A DNA stretch of 64,000 bases from Saussurea involucrata (Eukaryota; Streptophyta; Magnoliopsida; Asterales; Asteraceae). Positions within the stretch are counted from its first letter, which is position 1. Every line of letters begins with the position of its first letter. The DNA is taken from positions 63,248,320 to 63,312,319 of the forward strand of contig CM066315.1 in assembly GCA_033807775.1 (NCBI GenBank). The letters run 5' to 3'. The position numbers and the translations under genes were made by a program. Positions 10,629 through 20,499 of this stretch are shown piece by piece. A model generated the notes under the pieces. That model ran no database searches. It was given only the letters and a program-made list of their open reading frames with translations, and was not told the origin of the DNA.

Positions 10629-11638
10629 TGTTAATGCCAAAAATCGCACCAAAGGGACAACTTAAGGTCGATGTGGACTTTAACAACTAAAGAAAGGAAT
10701 CTTTCGACAAAAGCGTGCGACAAAGATAAAAATGCAAATGAGACAGAGGATTTGATGACGCAGGAAAAACCTCAACGAGGAAAAAACCTGCGGACGACAG
10801 TGGATGTCGTCGCTGCACTATGGTCGCCAATTAGGGGTGATGTGTAAGATCCCACATTGGTTGGGGAGGGGAACAAAGGTTGCCTTATAAGTGAGTGTGT
10901 GGACAAAGCGGACAATATCTGGTACGGTTGGTCTGGGATGTTACATGATGTCCTTGGTGTTACTGGTGTCGATCGTACAGAGATTACAATACAAATGAAG
11001 GAAAAGACTTCAAAATGTAAAGTACAAGTGTATGGAATGTAAAACAAGTGTATGTCGTGTGTGAAAACAATGTGTAAAACTGTTGCTCGAGAGCGAAAGT
11101 CGTGCGTCGAGTGCAGTTCTTCGAGTAAGAGCCTTTCGCTTGTAGTGTTCTTCTGAGCTCGGATGTTTAGCTTCTGTGTTTGATATTCTCTGATACTTTG
11201 GTGTTGATCAGGTGTCTTGAACTGATGATTGAGCTGGGATTTTATTGTCTTCGGATGACTTTAATTGAATCATTTAGATCTTTGATGATTGTTGTAACGG
11301 TCGTCGTCTTCAATGTGAGTTTAGATGCTCATAACTGATTTCGTCGGTTATAGCCGTTTGTCCATTAATACCTTTGAATCCTGCATTAAACACTTGAACA
11401 AACATAACAGTTGTTAACGCGTTAGTCGGTCGAGGTCGCATGGTTTTATGCGACGGTCGTGTGGAACGGGCGACGTCGAGGTCGATTGTCGTGAGGAACT
11501 CTCGACTTATCTTTTAGGAGGGATGGCGGAGGTTCTTTGGGTCTTCGTCAGGACCTTATCTTAATACAAGGTATAGCTCATGACATACGTCTTACCTTCT
11601 CTGGTCGCGGTCGAGACCTGTGAAATTTTGCCCAAACA
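10629..11638 (-). repeat. 3' LTR of Tat element C
   Basis: It runs from TGTTAATGCC to CCCAAACA on the plus strand and matches 16658-17559 closely. Its extra 108 bp are fully explained by a TRIM-like insertion plus target duplication at 10843-10950. The remaining differences between the two LTRs are scattered substitutions. Confidence 0.93.
10843..10945. mobile_element. 103-bp TRIM-like solo LTR inside the LTR of C
   Basis: The insertion begins TGTAAGATCCCACATTGG and ends GGGATGTTACA, so its ends form the inverted repeat TGTAA/TTACA. It is bounded by TGATG at 10838-10842 and 10946-10950, and the sister LTR near 16865 has a single related site (CGGTG). The start resembles short LTRs of TRIM and other small plant LTR elements, many of which open with TGTAAGATCCCACAT-type sequence. 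It codes for nothing. The length is at the short end for TRIM LTRs. Confidence 0.8.
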
Positions 11639-11655
11639 GTTTGCCCCCAAAATTT
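11639..11655 (-). other. Polypurine tract of Tat element C
   Basis: Directly inside the 3' LTR the minus strand reads AAATTTTGGGGGCAAAC, a purine-rich tract that would prime plus-strand DNA synthesis. The same tract borders the LTR of element B at 18139. Confidence 0.8.
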
Positions 11656-12420
11656 GAAAGTAGGATGGCAAATTCGAATTTTAAATTTTGCTTGTCGGGT
11701 GTTCAGGGTCTTACGTTGAAAATTACCTTGATTGTTTCGGAACCGAATTGGTTCGATTCTAACTGAACGGGAAGTCGAAGAGAAAACGAGGTCGTGACGT
11801 CATACTGACGTACGATTGTGCTTACCAGCTGTCTTTGACTAGTGTCGATGATCCGTGTGGTCATGCGAAGGGACGAGGGCATGTGGTGATCATCAAAGGG
11901 TTTAACCTGACATGATCGATTGCATAAATAGGGATCATAATGGATCACTTCCTTTTATATCTTCTTGAAAAGTTTCTTAGTGAGGAATTCTTCTTTAATC
12001 CCTTGTTGTTCTTTGTTCAATACTTTTCGAAATTTTTGGAGTGTCCATACGAGGTATAGCTTCTCGATTTCTCTCAAGCTTTGGAAGCTATTTGAGAATG
12101 ATTATGTCCGAGTCGATGAAGACTATGATTGCGATAGACGCGACGTTCGTGGATCTTGCGCATCTGGCGACGATGTCCTCTGTATCCATGTCGACCCCTT
12201 TATCAGCCGTCGGGGGCAAGGGTATAAGGACGGGAGAGGGTGAGGAGGAAGTTATGACGATCAACTTTACGTTGTCGTCAATCCTCTTGACTGATTGTGT
12301 CCTTGACGGGACGAAGTCATTTCCGTATCTAGGGGAATATCAGCTCTTGTCTTTCTAGGAGCGTTTTCAAAAGATCTCCATCGAAGAGACGGGATCGCGT
12401 TTAGCTGGACTAGCGTTTTT
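11656..12420 (+). pseudogene. Degenerate antisense ORF of element C
   Basis: On the strand opposite to pol this region parallels the antisense gene of element B. A TATA-like CATAAATA at 11923-11930 is followed by a matching CT-rich leader and an open segment 12041-12358. That segment contains MTINFTLSS, matching LTINFTLPS in B at about 19180, and downstream bases related to the PSFQERL-type block of B. Most of the N-terminal domain seen in B is missing. Products of such Tat antisense ORFs have no proven function. This copy is clearly broken. Confidence 0.5.
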
Positions 12421-13255
12421 TTGTGAGTTTTTCTTTCGAAACTCGTGTTCCTAATGTTTTCGCTGAATGTTTGTGTCATGGACTTCTTTTGTATTTTACA
12501 GACGCTTCGATCTTCTTTTGTTAGATACGCGAAGATGGAGAAGATGTTGGACTGGAAGTCGACCGTCGGGAAGAACATATTCCTTCCTCCAATCTTAACA
12601 TTAATCTTAAGGGCCACATTCTCGGAATGTTGTGGCGTAATAAGTCGGGAGACAACTTCTATCATACTCGTTTGATCCTTGCATCAGTTGTTTCAGCATG
12701 CTTCGGGGTCAAGACTTTTGAGGCAGAGTGCGTGATCGATACTCTTCCTAGTTTTAGGATAGACTTATGTTTTACGAATTATGCCCGATCGTGTGTGATC
12801 GAGCTATTTGGCATATAACGAACCTCGTTTTTGGATATTCGACCGTTGGTCGCTCGTATGTAATCGTTCGTTTCATGAATGAGATTGAACTCGTGTTTTT
12901 TTAACGTAATATCGATCGTACAATTCATCAAGCATAGAATGAGAAAAAACCGTGCGACTTAGGCATTCATTGTAGTATAACAATTAGAATACATTTGCAT
13001 TGCGTTGATGAACTCGAATATCGATATGTTATAACGTACAAAAAAAACTTGAGTCGGAGGATCATTTAGACTTTACGATCGTGCAACTAGATCGTACGGT
13101 GAGATTTGCATTATGTGCCCCTGTGATAAAACGATCAAGTCTTAAACTTGGGAACTTATGTCGTGCGTTTCCGCGAAAGGTCGGTCGTTGGCTAGTCAAC
13201 GGCCCTCCAATGTTTAAATGAGACGAATAGAAATTCGTATGAGAGGAAAGTGTTT
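12421..13255. other. Non-coding 3' region of element C
   Basis: This is the spacer between the antisense ORF remnant and the end of integrase. Short open segments occur on both strands but none shows a domain or matches element B at protein level. Confidence 0.4.
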
Positions 13256-14857
13256 TCAAAAGAAATACTTTTTCAGGTGTGTTGCGTTCCAACTGCGTGG
13301 GATTTCTTGATCGTCGAGAGTTCGAAGTCGATAGGCTCCTTTACCCACAACTTCGGAGATGCGGAATGGACCTTCCCATTTAATAGAAAGCTTACCAGCA
13401 TTGAGCTCTTGAGTGTTTTGGAACACTCGTCGGAGGACGTAATCGCCTTCTTGAAAGACTTTGGCTTTGACGTGCTTGTTGAAATATCGTTCGACTGCTT
13501 GCTTCTGTGATGCCATTCTGATTAAGGCTGATTCCCTAAGCTCTTCAAGGGCATGGAGGTCATAATTTAAGTCGACCAGGTTGTGATCGACGGAAGTATG
13601 CCTCGAGGTTGGGAGTTGGACTTCGATTGGTAAGACTGCTTCGCAACCGTAAACGAGGGAGAAAGGGGTTTGTCCTGTGGATGTGCGTGGCGTCGTGCGA
13701 TTTTCCCACAGGACTGAAGGGAGTTCTTCGACCCATTTTCCCTTTGCAGCTTTTAGCCTTTTCTTGATCGACGCGATGATGGTTTTATTGCTTAACTCAG
13801 CGAGTCCGTTAGCTTGAGGATATTTGGGCATCGAGGTCGTCAGCTTGATGCTTCTATCCTCATAGAATTGTTGGGTCCTGTCGCTTATGAACTGTGATCC
13901 ATTGTCGCAGAAAATTTCAGACGGAATCCCAAACATGAATATGATGTTAGTTTGGATAAAAGAGATGACTTCTTTATCCCTGCCTTGGGAAAAAGTAGCC
14001 GCTTCGACCCACTTGGAAAAGTAATCTGTAAGTACGAGGAGGAATACTTTTTGGCCAGGGGCGGGTGGTAACTTGCCGACAATATCCATCCCCCACCTCA
14101 TGAAGGGCCATGGAATAAGTGTCGAGTGCAAAGGCTCAGAGGGTTTATGAGTCATACCAGAGTGTCGTTGACAGGGGTCACAACTTTGGACGTACTTGGC
14201 GGCGTCTTGTCGCAGTGTTGGCCAAAAATACCCTTGTCGTGAGATACGATTAGCAAGACTGTGACCTCCTGAATGATTTCCGCACTCTCCATCGTGCATT
14301 TCTTGAAGGATTTTTTGGGTTTGATTTTTGCTGACGACGCATCTCAGATTTAATCCTGTCGATGATCGTCGATAGAGCCTATCTCCGATCATGACGTATT
14401 TGGACGCTTTGAATCTGATCTTCCGGGCTTCCATCTTGTCTTCTGGGAGTTGGCCGTGCGTAAGAAAATTTCTGATGTCGCACGACCAATCATCCTCTTC
14501 GTCTTCGATCTGGACGACCTCGATGTTCTCGGTGGACGATGTCGCCATATGGATCATAGGAATAGCATCGAATATTGGTTCGACCAAAGCAGATCCAAGG
14601 TTTGCTAAAGCGTCGGCTTGAGTATTCTGGTCTCTTGGAATCTGTTCAATTGAGAAAGATTTAAATTTTTCGGAAATTTCTTTTGCTACCTTTAGGTATG
14701 CTATCATTTTTGAATCCTTGGCTGCGAATTCTCCATTGATTTGGTTTACCACCAGGAGCGAGTCGCTATTGACGTGCAACGCGGTTGCCCCCAAGTCGTG
14801 GGCCATATTCATTCCCATGATCAGGGCTTCGTATTCAGCTTCGTTGTTGGTAGTCTA
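13256..14857 (-). pseudogene. Tat element C second RNase H (C-terminal part) and integrase
   Basis: A 520-codon open segment, preceded in the same frame by a TAG at 14855-14857. It starts in the archaeal-type RNase H (MAHDLGATALHV, NQINGEF, QADALANLGSA), then the integrase zinc domain (ECGNHSGGHSLANRI...CDPCQRHSG). The catalytic core has D in VLTDYFSKWVEA, D in FCDNGSQF and E in ANGLAELSNK. The C-terminal region ends at IPRSWNATHLKKYFF. The integrase itself looks intact, the best preserved enzyme among the Tat copies here. A functional polyprotein is excluded by upstream stops and the missing gag. Confidence 0.93.
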
Positions 14858-15535
14858 GAAATCGCATCGAACTGAGTATACCATCTTGCCCCCCTGTGGC
14901 GACTTTAAGACGACGCCTAGTCCTGAGCCTCTAATGTTAGATGATCCATCGACATGTAAGATCCAAGGTACGTCGTCGTGAGTCGCCATAGCTGACACTT
15001 CGAGCTCTGCTTCTTTTTCCAGTTCAGGGCTGAAATCAGCAATAAAATCTGCCAAGGCTTGCGATTTGATCGCAGTCCTGGGTTTGAAGTCTATGTCGTA
15101 ACTGCTGAGATATATGCTCCATTTTTCTAAGCGACCTGTCAACTCAGGTTTTCTTAAGACAAGCTTAAGAGGGAAGTTAGTTACGACAGTAATGGGATGC
15201 GACTCAAAATAGTGTCGCAGTTTTTTAGCAGCTGTGACTAGCGACAAAAGCAATTTTTCCATAGAGGAATACCTGGTTTCCGCGTCCAAAAGAGATTTAC
15301 TTACATAGTAAATTGGCAATTGCTGCTTTTCATCTTCTCGTGTCAAGACTGCACTTACGGCGTTAGGACCGACGGTCAAATATAGCTGTAGTATTTCATG
15401 ATCGTGAGGTTTTGACAACAAAGGAGGTGACACCATGTATTCTTTGAGTTTTTGCAATGCTTGCTCATGATCGTCGGTCTAGTCGAAACCTTTGTTCTTC
15501 CTGAGGACATTATAAAATAGGTGACATTTATCTGA
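14855..15535 (-). pseudogene. Tat element C RNase H domains, first copy and start of second
   Basis: The open segment 15457-14855 encodes the classical RNase H after RT (TREDEKQQLPIYYVSKSLL, SMEKLLLSLVTAAKKL, ALADFIADFSPE). It then reads into the second RNase H (WILHVDGSSNIRGSGLG, with the first catalytic Asp). Between 15458 and 15535 the frame has a TAG at about 15480 (Trp codon changed), and some residues after RT are lost at about 15535. The tandem RNase H arrangement supports assignment to Tat. Confidence 0.88.
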
Positions 15536-16049
15536 GGATCGCCGCTACCCGACCAGTGAGCCTTTGGACTTCTTTGAAATTTCGGGGAGATTTGATCTCG
15601 ACAATGGCCTTGATCTGGTCGGGATTAGCTTCGATGCCATGACGAGTGACCATATAACCCAGGAATTTTCCAGCACTGACGCCGAAGGAACATTTCGTCG
15701 GGTTGAGCTTCATGCTGTACTTTCTAAGGATATCGAACGATTGCCTCAGATGCTCGACATGGTCGATCGCTTGCTTTGACTTGACCAGCATGTCGTCGAT
15801 ATATACCCCCATCGTGTCGCCGAGATGGTCTTTGAACATTTTATTTACTAGACGTTGGTAGGTACATCCTGCATTTTTTAGTCCGAAAGGCATAACTTTA
15901 TAACAGTAAATACCTCGGTCCATCATGAAAGCGGTATTCTCCTGAACTTCGATGTGCATTAAGATCTGATTATACCCGGAATAGGCATCCATGAATGTCA
16001 ATAGTTCATGCCCTGCGGTTGCGTCGACCATGGCGTCGATATGTGGCAA
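15528..16049 (-). pseudogene. Tat element C reverse transcriptase, fingers-palm part
   Basis: A 173-residue RVT_1 segment with HELLTFMDAYSGYNQI, YCYKVMPFGLKNAG, the catalytic YIDDMLVKS and FLGYMVTRHGIEANP. It ends abnormally at GRVAAILR, where a small deletion shifts the frame just before the RNase H region. Element B at 22610-23488 supplies the closest comparison. Confidence 0.93.
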
Positions 16050-16609
16050 TGGGAAAGGATCTTTTGGACAAAATTATTGAGATCCGTGAAGTCGATACAT
16101 ACCCTCTATTTTCCATTTTTCTTGGCTACGACCACGACGTTGACGAGCCAGTAGGGATACTTTACCTCTCGAATCTTTCATGTTTTAAGGAGGTTATCAA
16201 TTTCGTCATTTATTACCTTATTCCTCTCAGGAGCGAATTTGCGTCGCTTTTGTTTGATGGGTTTAAACGACGGATCGACGTTAAGCTTATGGGAAATAAC
16301 GTTGGGGTCGATCCCGACCATGTCTTCGTGCGACCAGGCAAATCAGTCAGCATGCTCCTGCAAAAAAGATATGAGTCTTTCTCTAATGCTGGGGTCGAGG
16401 GACGATCCCACGAGGATTTTTTGGTCGGGCTTGCTTTGATCCAGAATGATTTCTTCCAGGTGATAATCATCGACTACCGCTGGGGGATTCTGCACATCTT
16501 CGAGCCCTTCATGCACCGGAATAGCGACTTGTTTAGGGTTTCCATTATCTGCCATTTTTCCTGAAATAGAGAGCAGGGGAAACTCCAAGAAACTGTTAGT
16601 ACGACGCAC
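16050..16609 (-). pseudogene. Tat element C pre-RT region and N-terminus
   Basis: From the leader at 16609 an open segment includes MADNGNPKQVAIPVHEG and then a block shared with the region upstream of RT in element B (LVGSSLDPSIRERLISFLQEHAD). It ends at TGA 16343-16345, where a Cys codon would be expected. The next part (FAWSHEDMVGID) and the N-terminal RT block are still readable with frameshifts to 16050. No gag or protease precedes it, so a deletion of the first part of the polyprotein is inferred. Confidence 0.75.
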
Positions 16610-16642
16610 GTTTGTCGAAGACTTTCTCTAGATGGGGTCCCA

Positions 16643-16655
16643 TGGATGGCGCCAA
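16643..16655 (-). other. Primer binding site of Tat element C
   Basis: The minus strand reads TTTGGCGCCATCC three bases inside the 5' LTR. A TGGCGCC-type primer site is common in plant Ty3/gypsy elements of the Tat/Athila branch. Which tRNA it matches was not checked. Confidence 0.75.
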
Positions 16656-16657
16656 AC

Positions 16658-17559
16658 TGTTAATGCCAAAAATCGCACCAAAGGGACAACTTAAGGTCGA
16701 TGTGGACTTTAACAACTAAAGAAAGGAATCTTTCGAAAAAAGCGTGCGACAAAGATAAAAATGCAAATGAGACAGAGGATTTGATGACGTAGGAAAAACC
16801 TCAACGAGGAAAAAACCTGCGAACGACAGTGGATGTCGTCGCTGCACTATGGTCGCCAATCAGGGGCGGTGTCCTTGGTGTTACTGGTGTCGATCGTACA
16901 GAGATTACAATACAAATGAAGGAAAAGACTTCAAAATGTAAAGTACAAGTGTATGGAATGTAAAACAAGTGTATGTCGTGTGTGAAAACAATGTGTAAAA
17001 CTGTTGGTCGAGAGCGAAAGTCGTGCGTCGAGTGTAGTTCTTCGAGTAAGAGCCTTTCGCTTGTAGTGTTCTGCTGAGCTCGGATGTTTAGCTTCTGTGT
17101 TTGATATTCTCTGATACTTTGGTGTTGATCAGGTATCTTGAACTGATGATTGAGCTGGGATTTTATAGTCTTCGGATGACTTTAATTGAATCATTAAGAT
17201 CTTTGATGATTGTTGTAACGGTCGTCGTCTTCAATGTGAGTTTAGATGCTCATAACTGATTTCGTCGGTTATAGCCGTTTGTCCATTAATAACTTTGACT
17301 CCTGCATTGAACACTTGAACAAACATAACAGTTGTTAACGCGTTAGTCGGTCGAGGTCGCATGGTTTTATGCGACGATCGTGTGGAACGGGCGACGTCGA
17401 GGTCGATTGTCGTGAGGAACTCTCGACTTACCTTTTAGGAGGGATGGCGAAGGTTCTTTGGGTCCTCGTCGGGACCTTATCTTAATACAAGGTATAGCTC
17501 ATGACATACGTCTTACCTTCTCTGGTCGCGGTCGAGACCTGTGAAATTTTGCCCAAACA
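16658..17559 (-). repeat. 5' LTR of Tat element C
   Basis: A 902-bp LTR with TGTTAATGCC and CCCAAACA ends, nearly identical to 10629-11638 apart from the TRIM-like insertion. It is followed outward by GTCGC, the second target duplication copy, and then the resumed LTR of element B. Confidence 0.93.
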
Positions 17560-17564
17560 GTCGC

Positions 17565-18138
17565 CAAACAGGGACGACGTCCTTTAGTAACAAGTGTCGT
17601 GAGTACAATAGGTTACAATAAGAATAAAAGTAAACTTAATCGTAAACCAATGTCGTGCGTCGTGAGTAACAGTGTTGTATCGTGCATAAAAAACTGCTGT
17701 CGTGAGTAGCTTTCGTAAATGATATTTCTCGAATGCTCGGATGATTTCTGTATGCGAAAACTATTTTTTGAAGTGTGGTGCAAGCCTTTGTTTATATAGC
17801 TCTCGGTAGTAATCAATGTGTATTGATGATTGTTTTAACCGTTGTTGGTCCTTAATTGTCATTAATGGCTCTTCCGTTATGACCGTTGGGCAATGATTGC
17901 TTCTGGATCTGCATTAATGAAACAAAGAAAATGGTTGTTGACTGTTAACGGTTAGTATGGTCGTACGACCTTTCTAAAGTCACGATTGTTGGTCGTAAAA
18001 CGTCCATCGTTGAAATGTACGATGGAGGATGTAGTCGACATAGTCTACGGGACCTTATCTTAATACAAGGTTTATCTTACGTAAATGTCATGTTTGTTTT
18101 TCTTCGTCGGTCATGAGGTGATGATTTTTACCCAAACA
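17565..18138 (-). repeat. 3' LTR of Tat element B, inner part
   Basis: The resumed half of the LTR interrupted by element C. It ends CCCAAACA at 18138, followed by the polypurine tract of B. It shares motifs with the LTR of C, such as GACCTTATCTTAATACAAGG, but is clearly diverged, so B and C are related families or old relatives. Confidence 0.85.
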
Positions 18139-18156
18139 GTTTGCCCCCCAAAATTT
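18139..18156 (-). other. Polypurine tract of Tat element B
   Basis: On the minus strand CAAATTTTGGGGGGCAAAC directly precedes the LTR start TGTTTGGG. It is the same arrangement as in element C and sets the orientation of B. Confidence 0.8.
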
Positions 18157-18419
18157 GAATTTTGGCGTGAAATTCGAAATTTAAATTTTAAATTTGAGCA
18201 ACTAGGGTGGACATTTGTCACGTGGGGAATGAGACTGGCTGAATCTCAACCGATTCGGTTTGATTTGAGTCGGGGATTTGAAGAGTTTTGTGACGTCATG
18301 GAGGCGTGGGGGTAGCATGACAACTATTTGGGACATATGTATTTTATCTGGAGTGGCACACGAAGAGGCGATGGACAGGTGTCACTCATCTGTCGATTCG
18401 ACCTGACATGCCATAATCG

Positions 18420-18426
18420 TATAAAT
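18420..18426 (+). promoter_or_regulatory. TATA box of antisense ORF in element B
   Basis: TATAAAT on the plus strand lies 168 bp before the first ATG of the antisense ORF, followed by a CT-rich leader. The equivalent position in element C (11923) keeps CATAAATA, which suggests the promoter is an old feature of the family. Confidence 0.45.
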
Positions 18427-18587
18427 GGTTGATTCGGGCGATCCTTTCCTTTTACGCTTCTGGTGTTTTTTTAAGAGAGAGATTTTCGCGTGATTTTTGT
18501 TGTTGAGGAATTTATTCGCAGTCTTTAGAGTTTCCATCTTAGGCGCGAGTCTTTTATAGGCGATTTAAGTCCTTAGTTAGAAAACGA

Positions 18588-19860
18588 GTGAAGGATTGGG
18601 ATTTAGGTGAGTTGGACTCAGCCCAAAGATCAACACCAGATTTTTTTATGTCTCTAGAGCCTGCTAGTTCGATCGACAGCCAAGAAGGCCTTAGCGCCTT
18701 TAGGACACTGGCAGGCATCCCTGATGCCTTGCGATTGTATCTGTCGGGTCAACTTTGGCCTTCTGAATGCCCGAATGGGTACTTCGTTTTGTATGAATAC
18801 CCATTCAAAATAGGGCTCAAGTGGCTTTTGCTGCAGGTGGGTCTGGATCGATGGCCTCTCGAGGAAGGAGTCTCAACTTCTTTTGGCCCGAAAGGCCAAG
18901 GAGTTGAAGAGGAAGGCTCCCCCATCCCCGTCATCGAGGATAAAAAAACTCAGGACGGTTCTCCGAAGGGAACTGTCATCGAAGAGTGGTGGCTCATCTG
19001 GGGCCACTGCTGTTGAGAAGGCGAAGACGCCACCGGGTGTTATTGACGCTACACCGGTGAGCGTAGCTCCTCTGACGATACCGAAGGTCGAGGAGGCTGG
19101 GCCTCAGGCGGACGTTCCATCTCCCTCGTCGGCCGACAAAGGGAAGAAATAGGCAACAAAAGGATCGGCCGATGGCTTGACGATAAACTTTACGTTGCCG
19201 TCGGATTTCATGGCCGACGAGGATTTGGACAGCGCTAATCTTCCCTGACCTAGGGAAATTTATCATGCCTTCCTTCCAGGAGCGTCTCCAGGAGGTCTCG
19301 GTCGACGACATGGGGTCGCAGGTCACATGAATTTCTTTTAAGGTAAGTACGACCGACTTATTCGTCTTATGTATCTTTTGTCATTTTGTTATGACATATG
19401 TTTTTTGATCGTGCGACTGCAGGCGTTCCAAGAGTTTCTAGAGGCATCGTTGAGAGAGAAGGAAGACCTTCGGCGCCGCCTAAAGGAGGCCCTAGAGAAG
19501 ACCTCGACGTCTGAGGCGGAGGTGGGAGCGACTAAGGCTTCCTTGACCGAGAGCGAAAAACAGGTCGAGGACCTTAAGTTGCTCGTCGAGGCTGAGAAGA
19601 AGGAAGTCGCCTCCCTAAAGGAGCGACTCCTGTCTTTTGAGGCTCTGACTCGTTTGAGGGTCAGAGCGGCGATCATGCGTCGCCATTTGTGGAGGCAAGA
19701 CCCCATGGTCGGGGCCGAGACGGAGGTCGCCACGTACTTGGAGCAGGCTGGGGAAAAGGAGGACCTCGACCAGGAGTACAAACTCGAAGACGGGGACTCT
19801 GCGGACGCTCAGGTCGTAGGAGGTGGCGATGAGGAGGCCGCTCAGGAGCAGGAGCCTTAG
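18588..19860 (+). pseudogene. Antisense ORF of Tat element B (gypsy-type 'transposase' domain plus coiled coil)
   Basis: It lies on the strand opposite to pol, between integrase and 3' LTR, as in other Tat elements. The first open part from 18588 has LRLYLSGQLWP and NGYFVLYEYPFKIGLKW, which resemble the Pfam family 'putative gypsy type transposon'. A basic, Pro/Ser-rich middle follows (from 18883) and then a PSFQERLQEVS block. A candidate GT-AG intron (19343-19422) separates the last exon, which encodes a strong Glu/Lys coiled coil (FQEFLEASLREKEDLRRRL) and an acidic tail ending at TAG 19858-19860. At least two frameshifts and a TGA near 19328 break the gene. Its product has no established role. 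Confidence 0.65.
19343..19422 (+). other. Candidate intron in antisense ORF of element B
   Basis: GTAAGT at 19343 and a T-rich stretch ending in CTGCAG at 19422 define an 80-bp intron of typical plant size. It joins the PSFQERL-type region to the coiled-coil exon. Confidence 0.5.
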
Positions 19861-20499
19861 TTTAGTTTTTATTTCTTTTGTCGGGGAGACCGTTGATGGT
19901 CGTGCCCTATACTTGTAATTTTTAGACCACATTAATACAAGTATATTTTTTGTCGACTGAGAACTGTTGTCATATATTTACTTTGTTGTAGATAAACAAA
20001 ATAAATGAGATTAGCACGAATCGTACGACTCATGACTTATGGGTCAAGCAACTAAGGCGAAAAGAAATCCACAGTACAAATAAGAAACTGTAGTACGACA
20101 ACGGTACCCGCGTTTTCCTATCTTGATCATGCGACTAAGGAAAAATATTTCTAAGTGTGAAATCAAAGTCGTAAGACTTATCCAGTCTAACCTAGACCGT
20201 AAGATATCGGTTGTGACATAACAGTCGTAAGACTTTGTTTATATGATATAGATCGTAAGATATCGGTCATGACATAACAGTCGTAAGACCTTGTTTTATA
20301 CGATATAGATCGTAAGATATCGGTCGTGACATAACAGTCATAAGACCTTGTTTTATACGATATAGATCGTAAGACTGGCGTTCGTGCGATCCTACGGCCC
20401 AGCAATGCATAGAGTTAGTGGGTGGTCGTTGGTTTGACCAACGACCCTCCGATGCTTAAGTCAGAAATCGTTGAGGAAAATAAATCGTAAGAATAATAT
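19861..20499. other. Spacer between antisense ORF and integrase end of element B
   Basis: This 640-bp stretch has no supported ORF. It contains the tail of the antisense transcript region and the 56-57-bp tandem repeat annotated separately. Confidence 0.5.
20199..20380. repeat. 56-57 bp tandem repeat, three copies plus a part
   Basis: Units start with GTAAGATATCGGT at 20199, 20255 and 20312, and a partial unit starts at 20369. Each holds GTGACATAACAGTC and a TATACGATATAGATC-like end. The copies differ by a few bases. The repeat lies in the 3' non-coding region of element B. Confidence 0.85.

Larger units (their letters stand above)
10629..17559 (-). mobile_element. Tat-lineage Ty3/gypsy element C, internally deleted, nested in LTR of B
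   Basis: The element is flanked by LTRs at 10629-11638 and 16658-17559 and by a perfect 5-bp target duplication GTCGC (10624-10628 and 17560-17564). On the minus strand the order is 5' LTR, primer site, short leader, RT, RNase H, a second archaeal-type RNase H, integrase, an opposite-strand ORF remnant, polypurine tract and 3' LTR. The two RNase H domains and the antisense region are characteristic of the Tat lineage. Gag and protease are absent: the leader runs almost directly into the pre-RT region. This looks like an internally deleted, non-autonomous copy with added point mutations. Confidence 0.92.

Noticed and set aside
15995..16564. 189-residue plus-strand ORF
   Set aside because: Lies opposite the N-terminal RT region of Tat element C, whose minus-strand motifs are clear. 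The plus frame has no domain.
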